Part shown: positions 19,117 through 27,832 of the stretch, piece by piece
Position numbering within the stretch: position 1 is the first letter of the stretch
Layout of the letters: every line of letters starts with the position of its first letter
Assembly: GCF_014649695.1 (NCBI RefSeq)
Contig: NZ_BMTN01000003.1
Location: forward strand, 310,001 to 374,000
DNA: 64,000 nt
Direction of reading: 5' to 3'
Origin: Streptomyces kurssanovii
GTDB lineage: Bacteria; Actinomycetota; Actinomycetes; Streptomycetales; Streptomycetaceae
Translations under genes and position numbers: made by a program
Notes under the pieces: generated by a model
Databases searched by the model: none
Seen by the model: only the letters and a program-made list of their open reading frames with translations
Told to the model about the DNA's origin: nothing

Positions 19117-19818
19117 TCACTTCGGCGCGACCGCCGCCTCGACCTCCGCGAAGGTCGAGGCGTCGACGAGCCCGGTGTCCTCCAGGACCTCCATGTGGTC
19201 CAGCACCGTCTGGTTCGCCTGACGGGCGTGACGGCGGATCAGGTCGTTCTGCGTGGCGGCCCTGACCTCGGCGATCGTGGCGAAGATCTTGCCGTGCGAG
19301 GAACGCAGCAGGTTCGCGAAGATCCGGTCGAACTCGGCGCCCTGGGCGTTCTCCAACTGCGTCACGAAGCCCTGCTGCTCCTCGGTGGCCTCGTTGGGCA
19401 GCTGCACCCCGAGGATCTTGGCGTCCTCGCGCACGAGTTGGTCGAGCTTGCTGTGACCGTCGAGGAGATGCAGCCCGGCGCGCTTCACGGCCTCACTGGA
19501 GGCGTGCGTCTGGGCCAGCCGCCCCGCGGGGATCTCCCAGAGCCCCGCCTGCCGCACCTTGACCAGGAACGTCCGGTCGACCTCGGTCACCTTCTGCGGC
19601 CCCTGCGCCTCCGCGGCCGTCGCCCCCGAGAATCCCGCGCCCGTATGACCGGCGCCGTGCTGGGCGGCCCCGCCCGTCGCGGTGGTCCCCGCGGTCGCCT
19701 CCCCGCTGCCCGTCTGCAGCGACACGACCACCAGCGCGGCCGCGGCGACGGCGGCGGTGACCATCGCGACGACCCGCACGGAAACTTTGGAGCGTGCTGC
19801 ACGTCGGTTCGAATGCAT
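19117..19818 (-). CDS. DUF4142 (ferritin-like) exported protein
   Basis: The ATG at 19818 is preceded by GGGAGG at good spacing and gives 233 residues. A basic N-terminus and one hydrophobic helix (VRVVAMVTAAVAAAALVVVSL) form an export signal or membrane anchor, followed by a Gly/Ala/Thr-rich linker. The rest is a DUF4142 four-helix domain: DRTFLVKVRQAGLWEIPAGRL, then KLDQLVREDAKILG, ENAQGAEFDRIFANLL and HARQANQTVLDHMEVLEDTGL. DUF4142 proteins are thought to be ferritin-like envelope proteins and have no firm function. The gene is convergent with the MarR gene and codirectional with the exonuclease gene, 245 bp away. Confidence 0.85.
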   Translation of the reverse strand: MHSNRRAARSKVSVRVVAMVTAAVAAAALVVVSLQTGSGEATAGTTATGGAAQHGAGHTGAGFSGATAAEAQGPQKVTEVDRTFLVKVRQAGLWEIPAGRLAQTHASSEAVKRAGLHLLDGHSKLDQLVREDAKILGVQLPNEATEEQQGFVTQLENAQGAEFDRIFANLLRSSHGKIFATIAEVRAATQNDLIRRHARQANQTVLDHMEVLEDTGLVDASTFAEVEAAVAPK

Positions 19819-19936
19819 TGATGCCTCCCGGCTCGGCATGGAGAAAAATGACAGATGGCATTCGGGAGCTGTTGTGGCGGCTGGCACGGCACACAGAGGT
19901 CAGTACGGACGCGCGAGCCGGGATGTTCAACGCGCG

Positions 19937-19957
19937 CCGTACGTAAGGGCCGTACGG
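19937..19957. repeat. Perfect 7-bp inverted repeat upstream of the DUF4142 gene
   Basis: CCGTACG at 19937-19943 and CGTACGG at 19951-19957 flank TAAGGGC. It lies 119 bp upstream of the DUF4142 start and could be an operator. Confidence 0.35.
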
Positions 19958-20012
19958 GGAGTGACGAGGGGTGCGGTCCGAGGCGCGTGACGGGCGTCCG
20001 CGGCGAGGGTGA

Positions 20013-20034
20013 GGGGGTGCCCGGTGGCGCCCCC
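20013..20034 (-). terminator. Weak hairpin after the exonuclease-TerD gene
   Basis: GGGGGTGCC and GGCGCCCCC flank a 4-nt loop with one imperfect pair, about 30 bp past the stop of the exonuclease gene. Low certainty. Confidence 0.3.
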
Positions 20035-20063
20035 TGCCTGATCGGTCCGGGTGTCGATCCGTG

Positions 20064-22076
20064 TCAGTCCGCGACATCCACTCCGTAGCTGCGGGCGAGC
20101 GCCGCCAGCCCGTGGTCATAGCCCTGGCCCACGGCTCGGAAGCGCCACAGCGGTCCGCGGCGGTAGAGCTCGGCGAGCAGCAGCGTCCGCTCCGTGGTGG
20201 CTGCGTCCAGGGCGGCCTGTGCGAGCGGAGCGGCGCTCCCGCCGGGGCCGGTGGTGACCTGCACGGCGCCGACGTCGCCGAACGTGGGCGTGCCGTCGAT
20301 CGCCGCCGCGACGACGACCCGCCTGACCGCCGGCGGCAGCGCGCCCAGATCGGCGGTGACGGTCTGCTCCGTCGGGCCGTCGGTCAGCAGCCGTACGGCT
20401 CCGTCCGGGCTTTCCGGCGCTCCGTAGAAGACGAAGTGCTCGTCGCAGGACACCTGATCGTCCTCATCGACGAGGAACGCGACGAGGTCGATCTCGCAGG
20501 TCGTCTGCTGCGCCCACGTGGCGCTGACGCTCCACGGGGACCCGGCACGGCGGTCAGGCAGGTCGACGACACCGCCCCTCGGCAGCACTTGTGGGCCCTG
20601 CCGCCGCTCGCTCCACGCGGGCACGGGGGCGACGACGGGCGCGTCCAGCCACGTCTCCTCGTACGCCGGGATCTCGAGCGTCGCGATCCGCCGCATCCGG
20701 CGGTCGGCCTCCGCGCCGGCCAGCAAAACGACGTCGGTGACGCCGGAGGACAGGTTGATCGCCGCGGCGCCTCCGAGCTCGACGACACGGACGCGGGCGG
20801 ACGCCGCCTCGGGGTGCGTCCCGCCGAGCACCAGCACCCGCCGCCCGCGCAGCGGCCTGGCCGGATCGGCCTTCCGCGCGGCGGCTACGGGCGCTGCCGG
20901 TTCGGGAGCTGGCGGTTCGGGCTTGCGGGTCGCGGGGACGGACGACGCGGGGGCGGCCGAGGTGGGGCCGGGCGAGGTGGGGACGGTCGCGTCGGCGGTG
21001 GGCTCGCCGGTGCCGGACTCGCGTGCGGCGGGTACGGGTGCGGGCGGCACGGGAACGGCGCTCTCGGGGGCGGTGGGCATGGGAATGGCCGGCACGGGAA
21101 CGGCGCTCACGGAGGCAGCGCTCTCGGGGGCGGGAGCGGCCGAGGGCGACGCCTCGTGCGCCGTGCCCGGCCGTACGTCTTCGAGCAGCCTCAGGAACTC
21201 CTGCTCGTCGAGGACGGGCACACCCTCGGCGACGGCCCGCCGCGCCTTCGCCGAACCGGAGGACCGGTCGTTCGTGACCAGAACACCGGTGTGCCGGCTG
21301 ACGGAACTCATCACATTGAGCCCGGCGGCCACGGCCCTGGCCACCAACTCGGCGCGGGCCGTTGCCGTGGCGCCCGTGACAGCGATCTTCATGCCCTGCA
21401 CGAGCGGTCCGCCCACGGCCATCCGGCCGGGGTTGCGGAAGGCGCAGGGCGTCTTCGGCGGGCTCGGGGTGAACCGTGCGTCCTGCCGAGGCGGACAGGC
21501 GACGAACGGCAGTGGCAGGTCCAGCCGCGCGGCCTCCCGGAGGGACGCGCGCAGCACACCGGCCAGCACGCGCGTGTCGTCGAGGGCGTCGTGCGCCCGC
21601 AGTTGGCGCACGCCGTAGTGGGCGGCCAGTGTCCCGAGCCGTAGATCCTGCGTGGGCGGGTCGACCCGCCGGTTCAGCGCCAGCGTGCACAGCCGCCTGG
21701 CGACCGGCAGCAGCACCCCGGCGCGGGCGAACTCGTGGGCGAGGAAGTCGTAGTCGAACTGCGCGTTGTGAGCGACGAGCACCCGGCCCTCGAGCATGCC
21801 CGCGATCCGCTGCGCGACCTCCTCGAACGCCGGAGCACCGCGCAGTCGTTCGGCCGTCAGCCCATGGACGTGGACCGGGCCCGGGTCACATCCCGGGTCC
21901 AGCAGCGTCGAGAACTCCCCGGTCCGCTCCCCGTCCGGCCCGACCGTCACCACCGCCACGGACAACACCCGGTCCCGCCGCGCCACGAGACCGGAGGTCT
22001 CCACGTCGACGAGCGCCCAATCATGGGCGTATGCGGGCAGGTTGGACACATCGAGGTCCGCGGCGGCGAGAGTCAT
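20064..22076 (-). CDS. DEDDh exonuclease-BRCT-BRCT-TerD fusion protein
   Basis: This 670-residue protein fuses three kinds of domain. Residues 17-190 are a DnaQ-type 3'-5' exonuclease with all acidic residues present: LVDVETSG, LVAHNAQFDYDFL and LRAHDALDDTRVL. Residues about 230-300 (MKIAVTGATATARAEL to EFLRLL) are a BRCT domain. A Pro/Ala-rich linker with internal repeats covers about 305-410, followed by a second BRCT-like unit (RRVLVLGGTHPEAASARVRVVELGG). The C-terminal 190 residues are a TerD domain (GSPWSVSATWAQQTTCEIDLVAFLVDE is its core, here in two parts). TerD domains bind Ca2+ and mark stress and phage-defence-linked systems. A role in damage-linked nucleic acid trimming is inferred; no other ter gene is nearby. 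Confidence 0.85.
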   Translation of the reverse strand: MTLAAADLDVSNLPAYAHDWALVDVETSGLVARRDRVLSVAVVTVGPDGERTGEFSTLLDPGCDPGPVHVHGLTAERLRGAPAFEEVAQRIAGMLEGRVLVAHNAQFDYDFLAHEFARAGVLLPVARRLCTLALNRRVDPPTQDLRLGTLAAHYGVRQLRAHDALDDTRVLAGVLRASLREAARLDLPLPFVACPPRQDARFTPSPPKTPCAFRNPGRMAVGGPLVQGMKIAVTGATATARAELVARAVAAGLNVMSSVSRHTGVLVTNDRSSGSAKARRAVAEGVPVLDEQEFLRLLEDVRPGTAHEASPSAAPAPESAASVSAVPVPAIPMPTAPESAVPVPPAPVPAARESGTGEPTADATVPTSPGPTSAAPASSVPATRKPEPPAPEPAAPVAAARKADPARPLRGRRVLVLGGTHPEAASARVRVVELGGAAAINLSSGVTDVVLLAGAEADRRMRRIATLEIPAYEETWLDAPVVAPVPAWSERRQGPQVLPRGGVVDLPDRRAGSPWSVSATWAQQTTCEIDLVAFLVDEDDQVSCDEHFVFYGAPESPDGAVRLLTDGPTEQTVTADLGALPPAVRRVVVAAAIDGTPTFGDVGAVQVTTGPGGSAAPLAQAALDAATTERTLLLAELYRRGPLWRFRAVGQGYDHGLAALARSYGVDVAD

Positions 22077-22155
22077 GGCGGAAGGATGGTCCGACCTTCA
22101 CAATTTCTTCAACCTGGATGATGATTCCTCCCGTTATGCGGAGCGTGCGGATGCC

Positions 22156-22917
22156 CTACTCCGAAATCTCCGACCCCGTGTGCGCCCCCTGGTCGATCAG
22201 CCAGGCGACGACGTCCCCGGCTCCCCGCGCCTGTGGCTCGCCCTGTGCACGGGCGATGTCGAGGGGCGTCATGCCGCCGTGGCCCACCTGATCGATGTGC
22301 GCGCCGCGGGCCAGCAGGTACTGGGCGGTGGCCAGTTGCCCGCCGTGGCAGGCGCCCCAGAAGGCGCGGGTGATCTCGTCGGGCGCCGGCGCGGCCGGGC
22401 CGGTGACGTAGCCCTCGACACGGTCGAGCAGCCCGAGGGTGGCCGCCTCCTCGAACGTCGTACGCGCTCCGAGCCCGACGAGCCGGTACGCGGCCTCCCA
22501 CTGCCCGAACCCGCAGGCGTCGGCGAGCGGCGTACCGCCTCCGAGGACGGCCCCGTCGGCCTCGATGTCGGCACCGGCCGCGACGAGCGCGTCCAGCACG
22601 GCGACATCGTTGCTGGACGCCGCCCAGTGCAGCGGCGTCTCGGCGTGCGCGCCGCTGAACCGCGCCCCGGGATCCGCGCCGGCGGCGACCAGGGCCGCGA
22701 CCGTCCGCGGCCCTTCCGGAAAGTGCCCGGGCCAGTCCGCGACGACGTGCAGCAGACTCCGCCCACCCGGCCCGCACCCCTCACGCGCCTCGACGATCCT
22801 GGCCCGGGCGAGCCCGGGACGCTCGTCGAGCAGCCGCCCCAGCGTCATGAGATCACCGCCCCGGACGGCCCCGGTGACGGCGAGAGCGAGCGGGTCCTGC
22901 GAGTCGAGGGTCAGCAT
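22156..22917 (-). CDS. Ankyrin-repeat protein
   Basis: The ATG at 22917 gives 253 residues made of about six ankyrin repeats. The clearest are ETPLHWAASSNDVAVLDALV with AGADI, GTPLADACGFGQWEAAYRLV with LGAR, and MTPLDIARAQG near the end. There is no signal peptide, membrane segment or catalytic domain. Ankyrin repeats bind proteins, and similar stand-alone proteins are common in Streptomyces with no known role. It is read in the same direction as the exonuclease gene, 79 bp upstream of it. An earlier in-frame start is possible, but upstream codons look non-coding. Confidence 0.82.
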   Translation of the reverse strand: MLTLDSQDPLALAVTGAVRGGDLMTLGRLLDERPGLARARIVEAREGCGPGGRSLLHVVADWPGHFPEGPRTVAALVAAGADPGARFSGAHAETPLHWAASSNDVAVLDALVAAGADIEADGAVLGGGTPLADACGFGQWEAAYRLVGLGARTTFEEAATLGLLDRVEGYVTGPAAPAPDEITRAFWGACHGGQLATAQYLLARGAHIDQVGHGGMTPLDIARAQGEPQARGAGDVVAWLIDQGAHTGSEISE

Positions 22918-23074
22918 GGGAACAGGGTCGCTGACGCGAGGGCGGGCCGGGGGCCGAAGTGATGGAGGCGGCATCGGACGAAACGCTTACGTGTCCGATA
23001 CGTCCGCCGGTCTATGGTGCGGGCCAACGAAAAGGCCCTCCCGGCGGGACGGCCTGATGGTGGTGCGCGATGTG

Positions 23075-23147
23075 CGCCCCCGGCAGGACTCGAACCTGCG
23101 GCCAAGCGCTTAGAAGGCGCCTGCTCTATCCACTGAGCTACGGGGGC
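23075..23147 (-). tRNA. tRNA-Arg (anticodon TCT)
   Basis: On the minus strand the 73-nt gene begins GCCCCCG and ends CGGGGGC plus a G discriminator. The D arm is GCTC/GAGC, the anticodon arm has the loop CTTCTAA giving anticodon TCT, and the T arm is GCAGG-TTCGAGT-CCTGC. CCA is not encoded. It reads the rare AGA codon in this GC-rich genome. Confidence 0.93.
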
Positions 23148-23453
23148 CGGTAGTGGCCTCGGTGGCCTGGAGCCCCCCTCGGGTGGTCCGTGACCTTGCC
23201 GGGCACAAGGATAGGGCTCCGATCGCCTTGACCCGGTTGCTTCGCCTGCGTGGCACGATGTGGAGGTTCGGTGAAGCGAACCGATAATCGCAGGCAGGTG
23301 CGATTCGTGCATCGCTTTTGACGTCTCACGTCCCGGGTGTTGTGCACTCGTTATGCCTGCGTCCCACTCGTCCCGTGTGTCCCATCTGTCTGATCGGCGC
23401 GCAGAGATCGTCATACGCTTCAAAAAGTCACCAAAATTGGGCATTCTTCGCAT
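23148..23453. other. Gene-free region upstream of the dynamin-like operon
   Basis: About 306 bp with no believable gene. It carries the 5' flank of the tRNA on one side and should hold the promoter of the dynamin-like operon on the other. A TTGACG at 23318-23323 is a possible -35 box, but no matching -10 box was found at the right distance. The last 60 bp are unusually AT-rich for the window. Confidence 0.5.
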
Positions 23454-25106
23454 GTGGTGACCTTGGATGCACGGCCTCAGCTGATCGACGCACTTTCCGC
23501 CCTGCGCGACCGTGTCGCCGCCGTGCGTCTTCCACTTCCCCTCGCGGGCGCACCCCGGGCCCGGCAGACGCGGGCAGAGCTGCTCGCCCAGCTCGACGAC
23601 TATCTGGTGCCCCGTCTCAAAGATCCCGAAGCACCCTTGCTCGCCGTCATCGGCGGGTCCACCGGCGCCGGGAAGTCCACGCTCGTCAACTCCCTTGTGG
23701 GGCGACGGGTCAGCGAGGCGGGGGTGCTGCGGCCGACGACCCGTACGCCCGTGCTGGTGTGCCACCCCGACGACCACCACTGGTTCGCCGGGATGCGGGT
23801 GCTGCCGCAGCTCACCCGGGTCTGGATGCCTCCTCAGGAGGACGCCGAGGAGGAGCACCTGCTGCCCGCCAGGGCAGGTGGCCGCAACGGCGGCGGATGG
23901 GCCGGCGGCGGGCGGGCCGCGGAGGAGAAGGCGCTGCGGATCGAGACGGCCGCCCTGCTCCCGCGTGGCCTGGCGCTGCTCGACGCTCCCGACATCGACT
24001 CGCTGGTCGTCCAGAACCGGCTGCTGGCCGGGGAGTTGCTCTGCGCAGCCGACGTGTGGGTGATGGTGACGACGGCCTCGCGCTACGCCGACGCCGTCCC
24101 GTGGCACCTGCTGCGGACGGCGAAGGAGTACAACGCCACCCTGGTGACCGTGCTCGACCGGGTGCCGCACCAGGTGGTCGAGGAGGTGTCGCGCCAGTAC
24201 GCGGCGCTGCTGACGAAGGCGGGCCTCGGCGACGTACCCCGGTTCACGATCCCGGAGCTGCCCGAGTCGGCCGGCGGTGCGAACGGGCTGCTGCCCAACA
24301 CCGCCGTCGCCGGACTGTTCTCCTGGCTCGCCCACCGCGCGCAGGACCCCGCAGCGCGCCAGCAGGCCATCAGCCGTACGGCAGGGGGCGTGATCGACTC
24401 GCTCAACATGCGGATGCCGGAGCTGGCGAGCGCGGTCGCGGCACAGTACGCGGCGGCCGTACGGCTGACGAGCGCGGTCGAGGAGGCCTACGAGGCGGAG
24501 CGCGACCGGGTCCGCAGGCAACTGCGGGCCGGCGCCGTACTGGCCGGTGACGCCCGCACACGCTGGCGCGGCTACCCCCGCGACAGCTCGGCCACCGAGC
24601 TGCTGGACTCCCTCGTCGCCAGTCTGTCCGCGCTGCTGCAGTGCGCCGTCGCCGCCGCCGACGAACAGGTCGAGAACGCCTGGCGGCGGGAGCCCGCGGC
24701 CGCCGGCGTCGCCCGCAGCGGCCGGCGCGACCTGGAGGCGGGGGAGCGGATCGGGATGGCCGTGCGGCGCTGGCGCCGGGTCCTGGAGGAGCTCGCCGAG
24801 GAAGAGGTGCGGGGGATGGAGCGCAACGCCGCGCCCGACCCCGAGACGGTGGCCGCGCTGCTCGCGACGTCGCTGCTGGGCGGCCGACGGGCGCGCAGCG
24901 CGGGTGAGCGGCTCGCCGAGCGGATCGGCGCACAGAGCGCGCTGCGCCTGCGCGACAAGGGCGGCGAGCTGGCGACGACGTACATCGACGACGTACTGAA
25001 CAGCGAGCGGGAGCGGCGGCTGGCGCCCCTCGACGCGCTCGAGGTGAGCCCGGAGCCCCAGGCCGAGCTGATCGCCGCGCTGTCCCTACTGCAGAAGGAG
25101 AGGTGA
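23454..25106 (+). CDS. dynA: Dynamin-like GTPase, DynA type
   Basis: A 550-residue GTPase (GTG at 23454, or the next codon). The P-loop is [11 protein letters not shown] at about residue 68, PTTRTPV fits the switch region, and [10 protein letters not shown] the G3 motif; the usual NKxD motif is replaced by TVLDRVP, as is common in bacterial dynamin-like proteins. The C-terminal half is long helix with charged heptads ([18 protein letters not shown], then [17 protein letters not shown]), and there is no clear membrane helix. It is followed 6 bp later by a second GTPase with membrane helices. This matches the dynA-dynB pair known from S. venezuelae, whose products stabilise FtsZ rings at sporulation septa. 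The symbol rests on architecture and neighbourhood, not on alignment. Confidence 0.72.
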   Translation: MVTLDARPQLIDALSALRDRVAAVRLPLPLAGAPRARQTRAELLAQLDDYLVPRLKDPEAPLLAVIGGSTGAGKSTLVNSLVGRRVSEAGVLRPTTRTPVLVCHPDDHHWFAGMRVLPQLTRVWMPPQEDAEEEHLLPARAGGRNGGGWAGGGRAAEEKALRIETAALLPRGLALLDAPDIDSLVVQNRLLAGELLCAADVWVMVTTASRYADAVPWHLLRTAKEYNATLVTVLDRVPHQVVEEVSRQYAALLTKAGLGDVPRFTIPELPESAGGANGLLPNTAVAGLFSWLAHRAQDPAARQQAISRTAGGVIDSLNMRMPELASAVAAQYAAAVRLTSAVEEAYEAERDRVRRQLRAGAVLAGDARTRWRGYPRDSSATELLDSLVASLSALLQCAVAAADEQVENAWRREPAAAGVARSGRRDLEAGERIGMAVRRWRRVLEELAEEEVRGMERNAAPDPETVAALLATSLLGGRRARSAGERLAERIGAQSALRLRDKGGELATTYIDDVLNSERERRLAPLDALEVSPEPQAELIAALSLLQKER

Positions 25107-25112
25107 CCGCGG

Positions 25113-26951
25113 GTGACCGCCATCACCGACGACGAGAACGAGACCGGCGGCCGCTGGGACGACGGCCTGATCGCCCGCCGGGCCGGTCAGCGGAACGAGG
25201 ACGGCACGGGTCACGACGGCGGCACCGGTCACGATGGTGGCACCGGTCACGACGGCGTGGGCGGGGAGGGGGAAGGAGACCAGATCGGCGACGAGCAGTT
25301 GCCTGTCGGAGGCACGTACGGCGGCCCTCTGCGCGCCCGGCTCAGCGCGCTGCGCGAGCTGCTCGGGCTGTCCCAGACCAGGCTGGACGGGAAGACCCTC
25401 GCGGAGGCCGGCCGGGTCCTCGACGAGGCCGCCGCGCGCCAGCGGCTCTCCTCGCGCCACACCGTCGTGGCCATCGCCGGAGCGACGGGAAGCGGCAAGT
25501 CCACGCTGTTCAACGCGCTCGCCGGAGTGCGCATCGCGGAGACCGGGCTGCGCAGGCCCACCACGTCCGCGCCCATCGCCTGCACCTGGTCGGAGGGGGC
25601 GGCGGGGCTCCTCGACCGGCTCGCCATCCCCGGGAGGCTGCGGCGCAAGCCACTCGCGGGCGGTGACGGCGACGAGACGCTGCAAGGGCTGGTGCTGGTG
25701 GACCTGCCCGACCACGACTCGGCCGTCGTACGGCACCGCGAGCAGGTGGACCGGATCCTGGCGCTGGTCGACGCGGTGATCTGGGTCGTGGACCCGGAGA
25801 AGTACGCCGACGCTGCGCTGCACGAGCGCTATCTGCGTCCACTGGCCGGTCATGCCGAGATCACCTTCGTCGTGCTCAACCAGATCGACCGGCTGCCCGG
25901 CGAGGCCGCCGACCAGGTCCTGGACGATCTGCGCAGGCTGCTCGACGAGGACGGCATGGCGGTGGGGGAGCACGGCGAACCGGGCGCGACCGTCCTCGCG
26001 CTCTCCGCCCTCACGGGGGAGGGGGTGGGCGAACTGCGCGAGATGGTCGGCGCGTTCGTGCAGGACCGCGGTGCGGCGGCGCGCAGACTGTCGGCCGATG
26101 TCGACGCGGCGGCGGCGAAGCTGCGGCCCGTCTATGTCGCCGACGGCCGGACAGGCCTGGACGAGCGGGCCCGTGAGGACTTCTCGGCACGGCTCGCGGA
26201 GGCGATCGGCGCGACGGCGGCGGGCGAGGCCGCGGAGCGCGAATGGCGCAGGAACGCGGGACGTGCGTGCGGGACGCCGTGGCTGCGGCTGTGGCGCTGG
26301 TACGAGCGCAAGCGCATGCCCGGGGCGGCGGCCGTCGAGCCGGCCGTTCCCGTGGAGGAGGAGCCGACCGCGCGGCAGCGGGTCGAGCAGGCGGTCCGCA
26401 CGGTCGCCGACGAGGCCGCGCACGGGCTGCCCGCGCCATGGAGCCAGGCGGTACGCGAAGCGGCCGTGCGGGGCGCGCAGGGGCTTCCTGAGGCGCTGGA
26501 CGAACTGGCGGCGCGTGAGGCGGCGGAGACCAAGGGGCGGCCGCTGCGCCCCGCGTGGTGGCCGGCCGCGGTGCTCGCGCAGGCGTCGATGACGCTGCTG
26601 CAGATCTTCGGCGGGCTGTGGCTGGTGGGCCAGATCGTGGGCGTACTGGAGCCGGGGCTCGTTCCGCCGGTGCTGGTGATGCTCGCCGGCATCGTGGGCG
26701 GACCGCTGGTCGAATGGGCGTGCGCGGCCGCGACGAAGGGTCCCGCACGGCGGTACGGGCAGGAGGCGCGGCGCCGCCTCCAGGAGGCGGCGGCCGGCTG
26801 CGGGCGTGCGAAGGTGCTCGATCCGGTGGCGGCGGAGCTGATGCGGTACCGGGAGGTGCGGGAGCAGTACGCGACGGTGTCGGGATCCGCGCGGTCGGCG
26901 TCGTCCGGGCCGGGCGCGCTGCGGGGGCGGGTGAGTTCCCGGATCGGGTGA
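25113..26951 (+). CDS. dynB: Membrane dynamin-like GTPase, DynB type
   Basis: The GTG at 25113 gives 612 residues. After an acidic N-terminus with a triple GTGHDG-like repeat comes a GTPase domain: P-loop IAGATGSGKST at about residue 127, PTTSAPI, LVDLPDHDS, and the base-specificity motif NQID in FVVLNQID. The C-terminal part has two membrane helices within about residues 485-545 (VLAQASMTLLQIFGGLWLVG and VPPVLVMLAGIVGGPLVEW), then a basic helical tail. This is the layout expected for the membrane-bound partner of the dynA-dynB pair, which links division proteins to the membrane. The start lies 6 bp after the upstream stop, so the two are cotranscribed. A general YfjP-like GTPase is the alternative reading. 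Confidence 0.72.
   Translation: MTAITDDENETGGRWDDGLIARRAGQRNEDGTGHDGGTGHDGGTGHDGVGGEGEGDQIGDEQLPVGGTYGGPLRARLSALRELLGLSQTRLDGKTLAEAGRVLDEAAARQRLSSRHTVVAIAGATGSGKSTLFNALAGVRIAETGLRRPTTSAPIACTWSEGAAGLLDRLAIPGRLRRKPLAGGDGDETLQGLVLVDLPDHDSAVVRHREQVDRILALVDAVIWVVDPEKYADAALHERYLRPLAGHAEITFVVLNQIDRLPGEAADQVLDDLRRLLDEDGMAVGEHGEPGATVLALSALTGEGVGELREMVGAFVQDRGAAARRLSADVDAAAAKLRPVYVADGRTGLDERAREDFSARLAEAIGATAAGEAAEREWRRNAGRACGTPWLRLWRWYERKRMPGAAAVEPAVPVEEEPTARQRVEQAVRTVADEAAHGLPAPWSQAVREAAVRGAQGLPEALDELAAREAAETKGRPLRPAWWPAAVLAQASMTLLQIFGGLWLVGQIVGVLEPGLVPPVLVMLAGIVGGPLVEWACAAATKGPARRYGQEARRRLQEAAAGCGRAKVLDPVAAELMRYREVREQYATVSGSARSASSGPGALRGRVSSRIG
25203..25256 (+). repeat. Three 18-bp tandem repeats inside the dynB-like gene
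   Basis: Units start at 25203, 25221 and 25239 and differ at only a few positions. They encode three GTGHDG repeats in the disordered N-terminus of the GTPase, so the copy number may vary between strains. Confidence 0.85.
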
Positions 26952-26956
26952 CGGAG

Positions 26957-27032
26957 TTGTCCACAGCGGGGCGTCCCTCCACAGGCGTCGGCGGGATCTT
27001 TCCGTCCGGTCCAGCATGGAGACCGGTCCACA
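26957..27032 (+). promoter_or_regulatory. Three DnaA-box-like 9-mers upstream of ssbB
   Basis: TTGTCCACA at 26957-26965 is an exact match to the preferred Streptomyces DnaA box. CCCTCCACA (26975-26983) and CGGTCCACA (27024-27032) share the TCCACA core in the same orientation. All lie in the 120 bp between the dynB-like stop and the ssbB start. Confidence 0.5.
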
Positions 27033-27071
27033 GCGATCGGGCAAATGCAACCGGACGGGGAGGTGACCGTC

Positions 27072-27572
27072 ATGAACGACACCATGGTGACGGTGGTGGG
27101 GAATGTCGCCACGAATGTGGAGTACCGGGAAACGGCCACGGGCGGGATGGCGCGATTCCGTTTCGCCGTTCCTTCACGGCGCTGGGATCGACGGGGCGGT
27201 AACTGGACGGACGGGCCGACAAGCTTCTACACCGTCTTCGCCTGGCGCTCGCTCGCACAGAATCTGGCCGGTTCCGTTTCAGTGGGGGAACCGCTTCTCG
27301 TACACGGCCGCCTGAAGGTGCGTGAGGAGGAGGCGGACGGCAGGCGGCGGACGTTCGTGGACATCGACGCGCTGGCGGTGGGGCACGACCTGACCCGCGG
27401 GACCTCGGCGTTCCGGCGGGTGGTGAAGAGCCGGGACCCTGACGAGAGGTCCGCGATGGCCGTGGGGACGGCGCCGCAGGGGACGGCCGCGGGGGTCGAC
27501 AGGACGGCGCCGCAGGGGGCGGGTGAGGGGAAGGCCGTGGCGCGTGGAGCGCCCGTTGTCGCCGTTTCTTGA
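27072..27572 (+). CDS. ssbB: Single-stranded DNA-binding protein, SsbB paralogue
   Basis: The ATG at 27072 has a GGGGAGG ribosome site; an ATG at 27045 is in frame but poorly placed. The 166 residues form an OB fold typical of SSB: MVTVVGNVATNVEYRET, FRFAVPSRRWDRRGGNW, SFYTVFAWRSLAQNLAGSV and VHGRLKVREEEADGRRRTFVD. The tail is short and contains a repeated TAPQG. It lacks the acidic DDDIPF-type tip of the main SSB. This fits SsbB, the second Streptomyces SSB, which is needed for proper chromosome segregation in spores and not for growth. Its place beside the dynamin-like division pair agrees with that role. DnaA-like boxes precede it. Confidence 0.82.
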   Translation: MNDTMVTVVGNVATNVEYRETATGGMARFRFAVPSRRWDRRGGNWTDGPTSFYTVFAWRSLAQNLAGSVSVGEPLLVHGRLKVREEEADGRRRTFVDIDALAVGHDLTRGTSAFRRVVKSRDPDERSAMAVGTAPQGTAAGVDRTAPQGAGEGKAVARGAPVVAVS

Positions 27573-27832
27573 CGGGAGTTGAGGCAGAACGGTTCGACCG
27601 CTCCGGGAGTGCGGGTGGGCGGAAAAGGGCGATCGGGGGACGATCAGGGGGTGAACTCACCGACAGGGGTAACGATTTCGAGTCGGAATGGTTATCTGAC
27701 GGCATGACCGGGCATCGCGCTGCGCGCCGTCCATAGGATTCCCGGGTACTCACGGGGCACTTGAGTCTGCTGGCGAGACACTCCCCCCACGCGTCGCACG
27801 CGAAAAGGTCTCGCCCGGAGGGGAATTCTGCT

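Noticed and set aside
23318-23360. TTGACG as the -35 box of the dynamin-like operon promoter
   Set aside because: No acceptable -10 hexamer lies 16-19 bp downstream.
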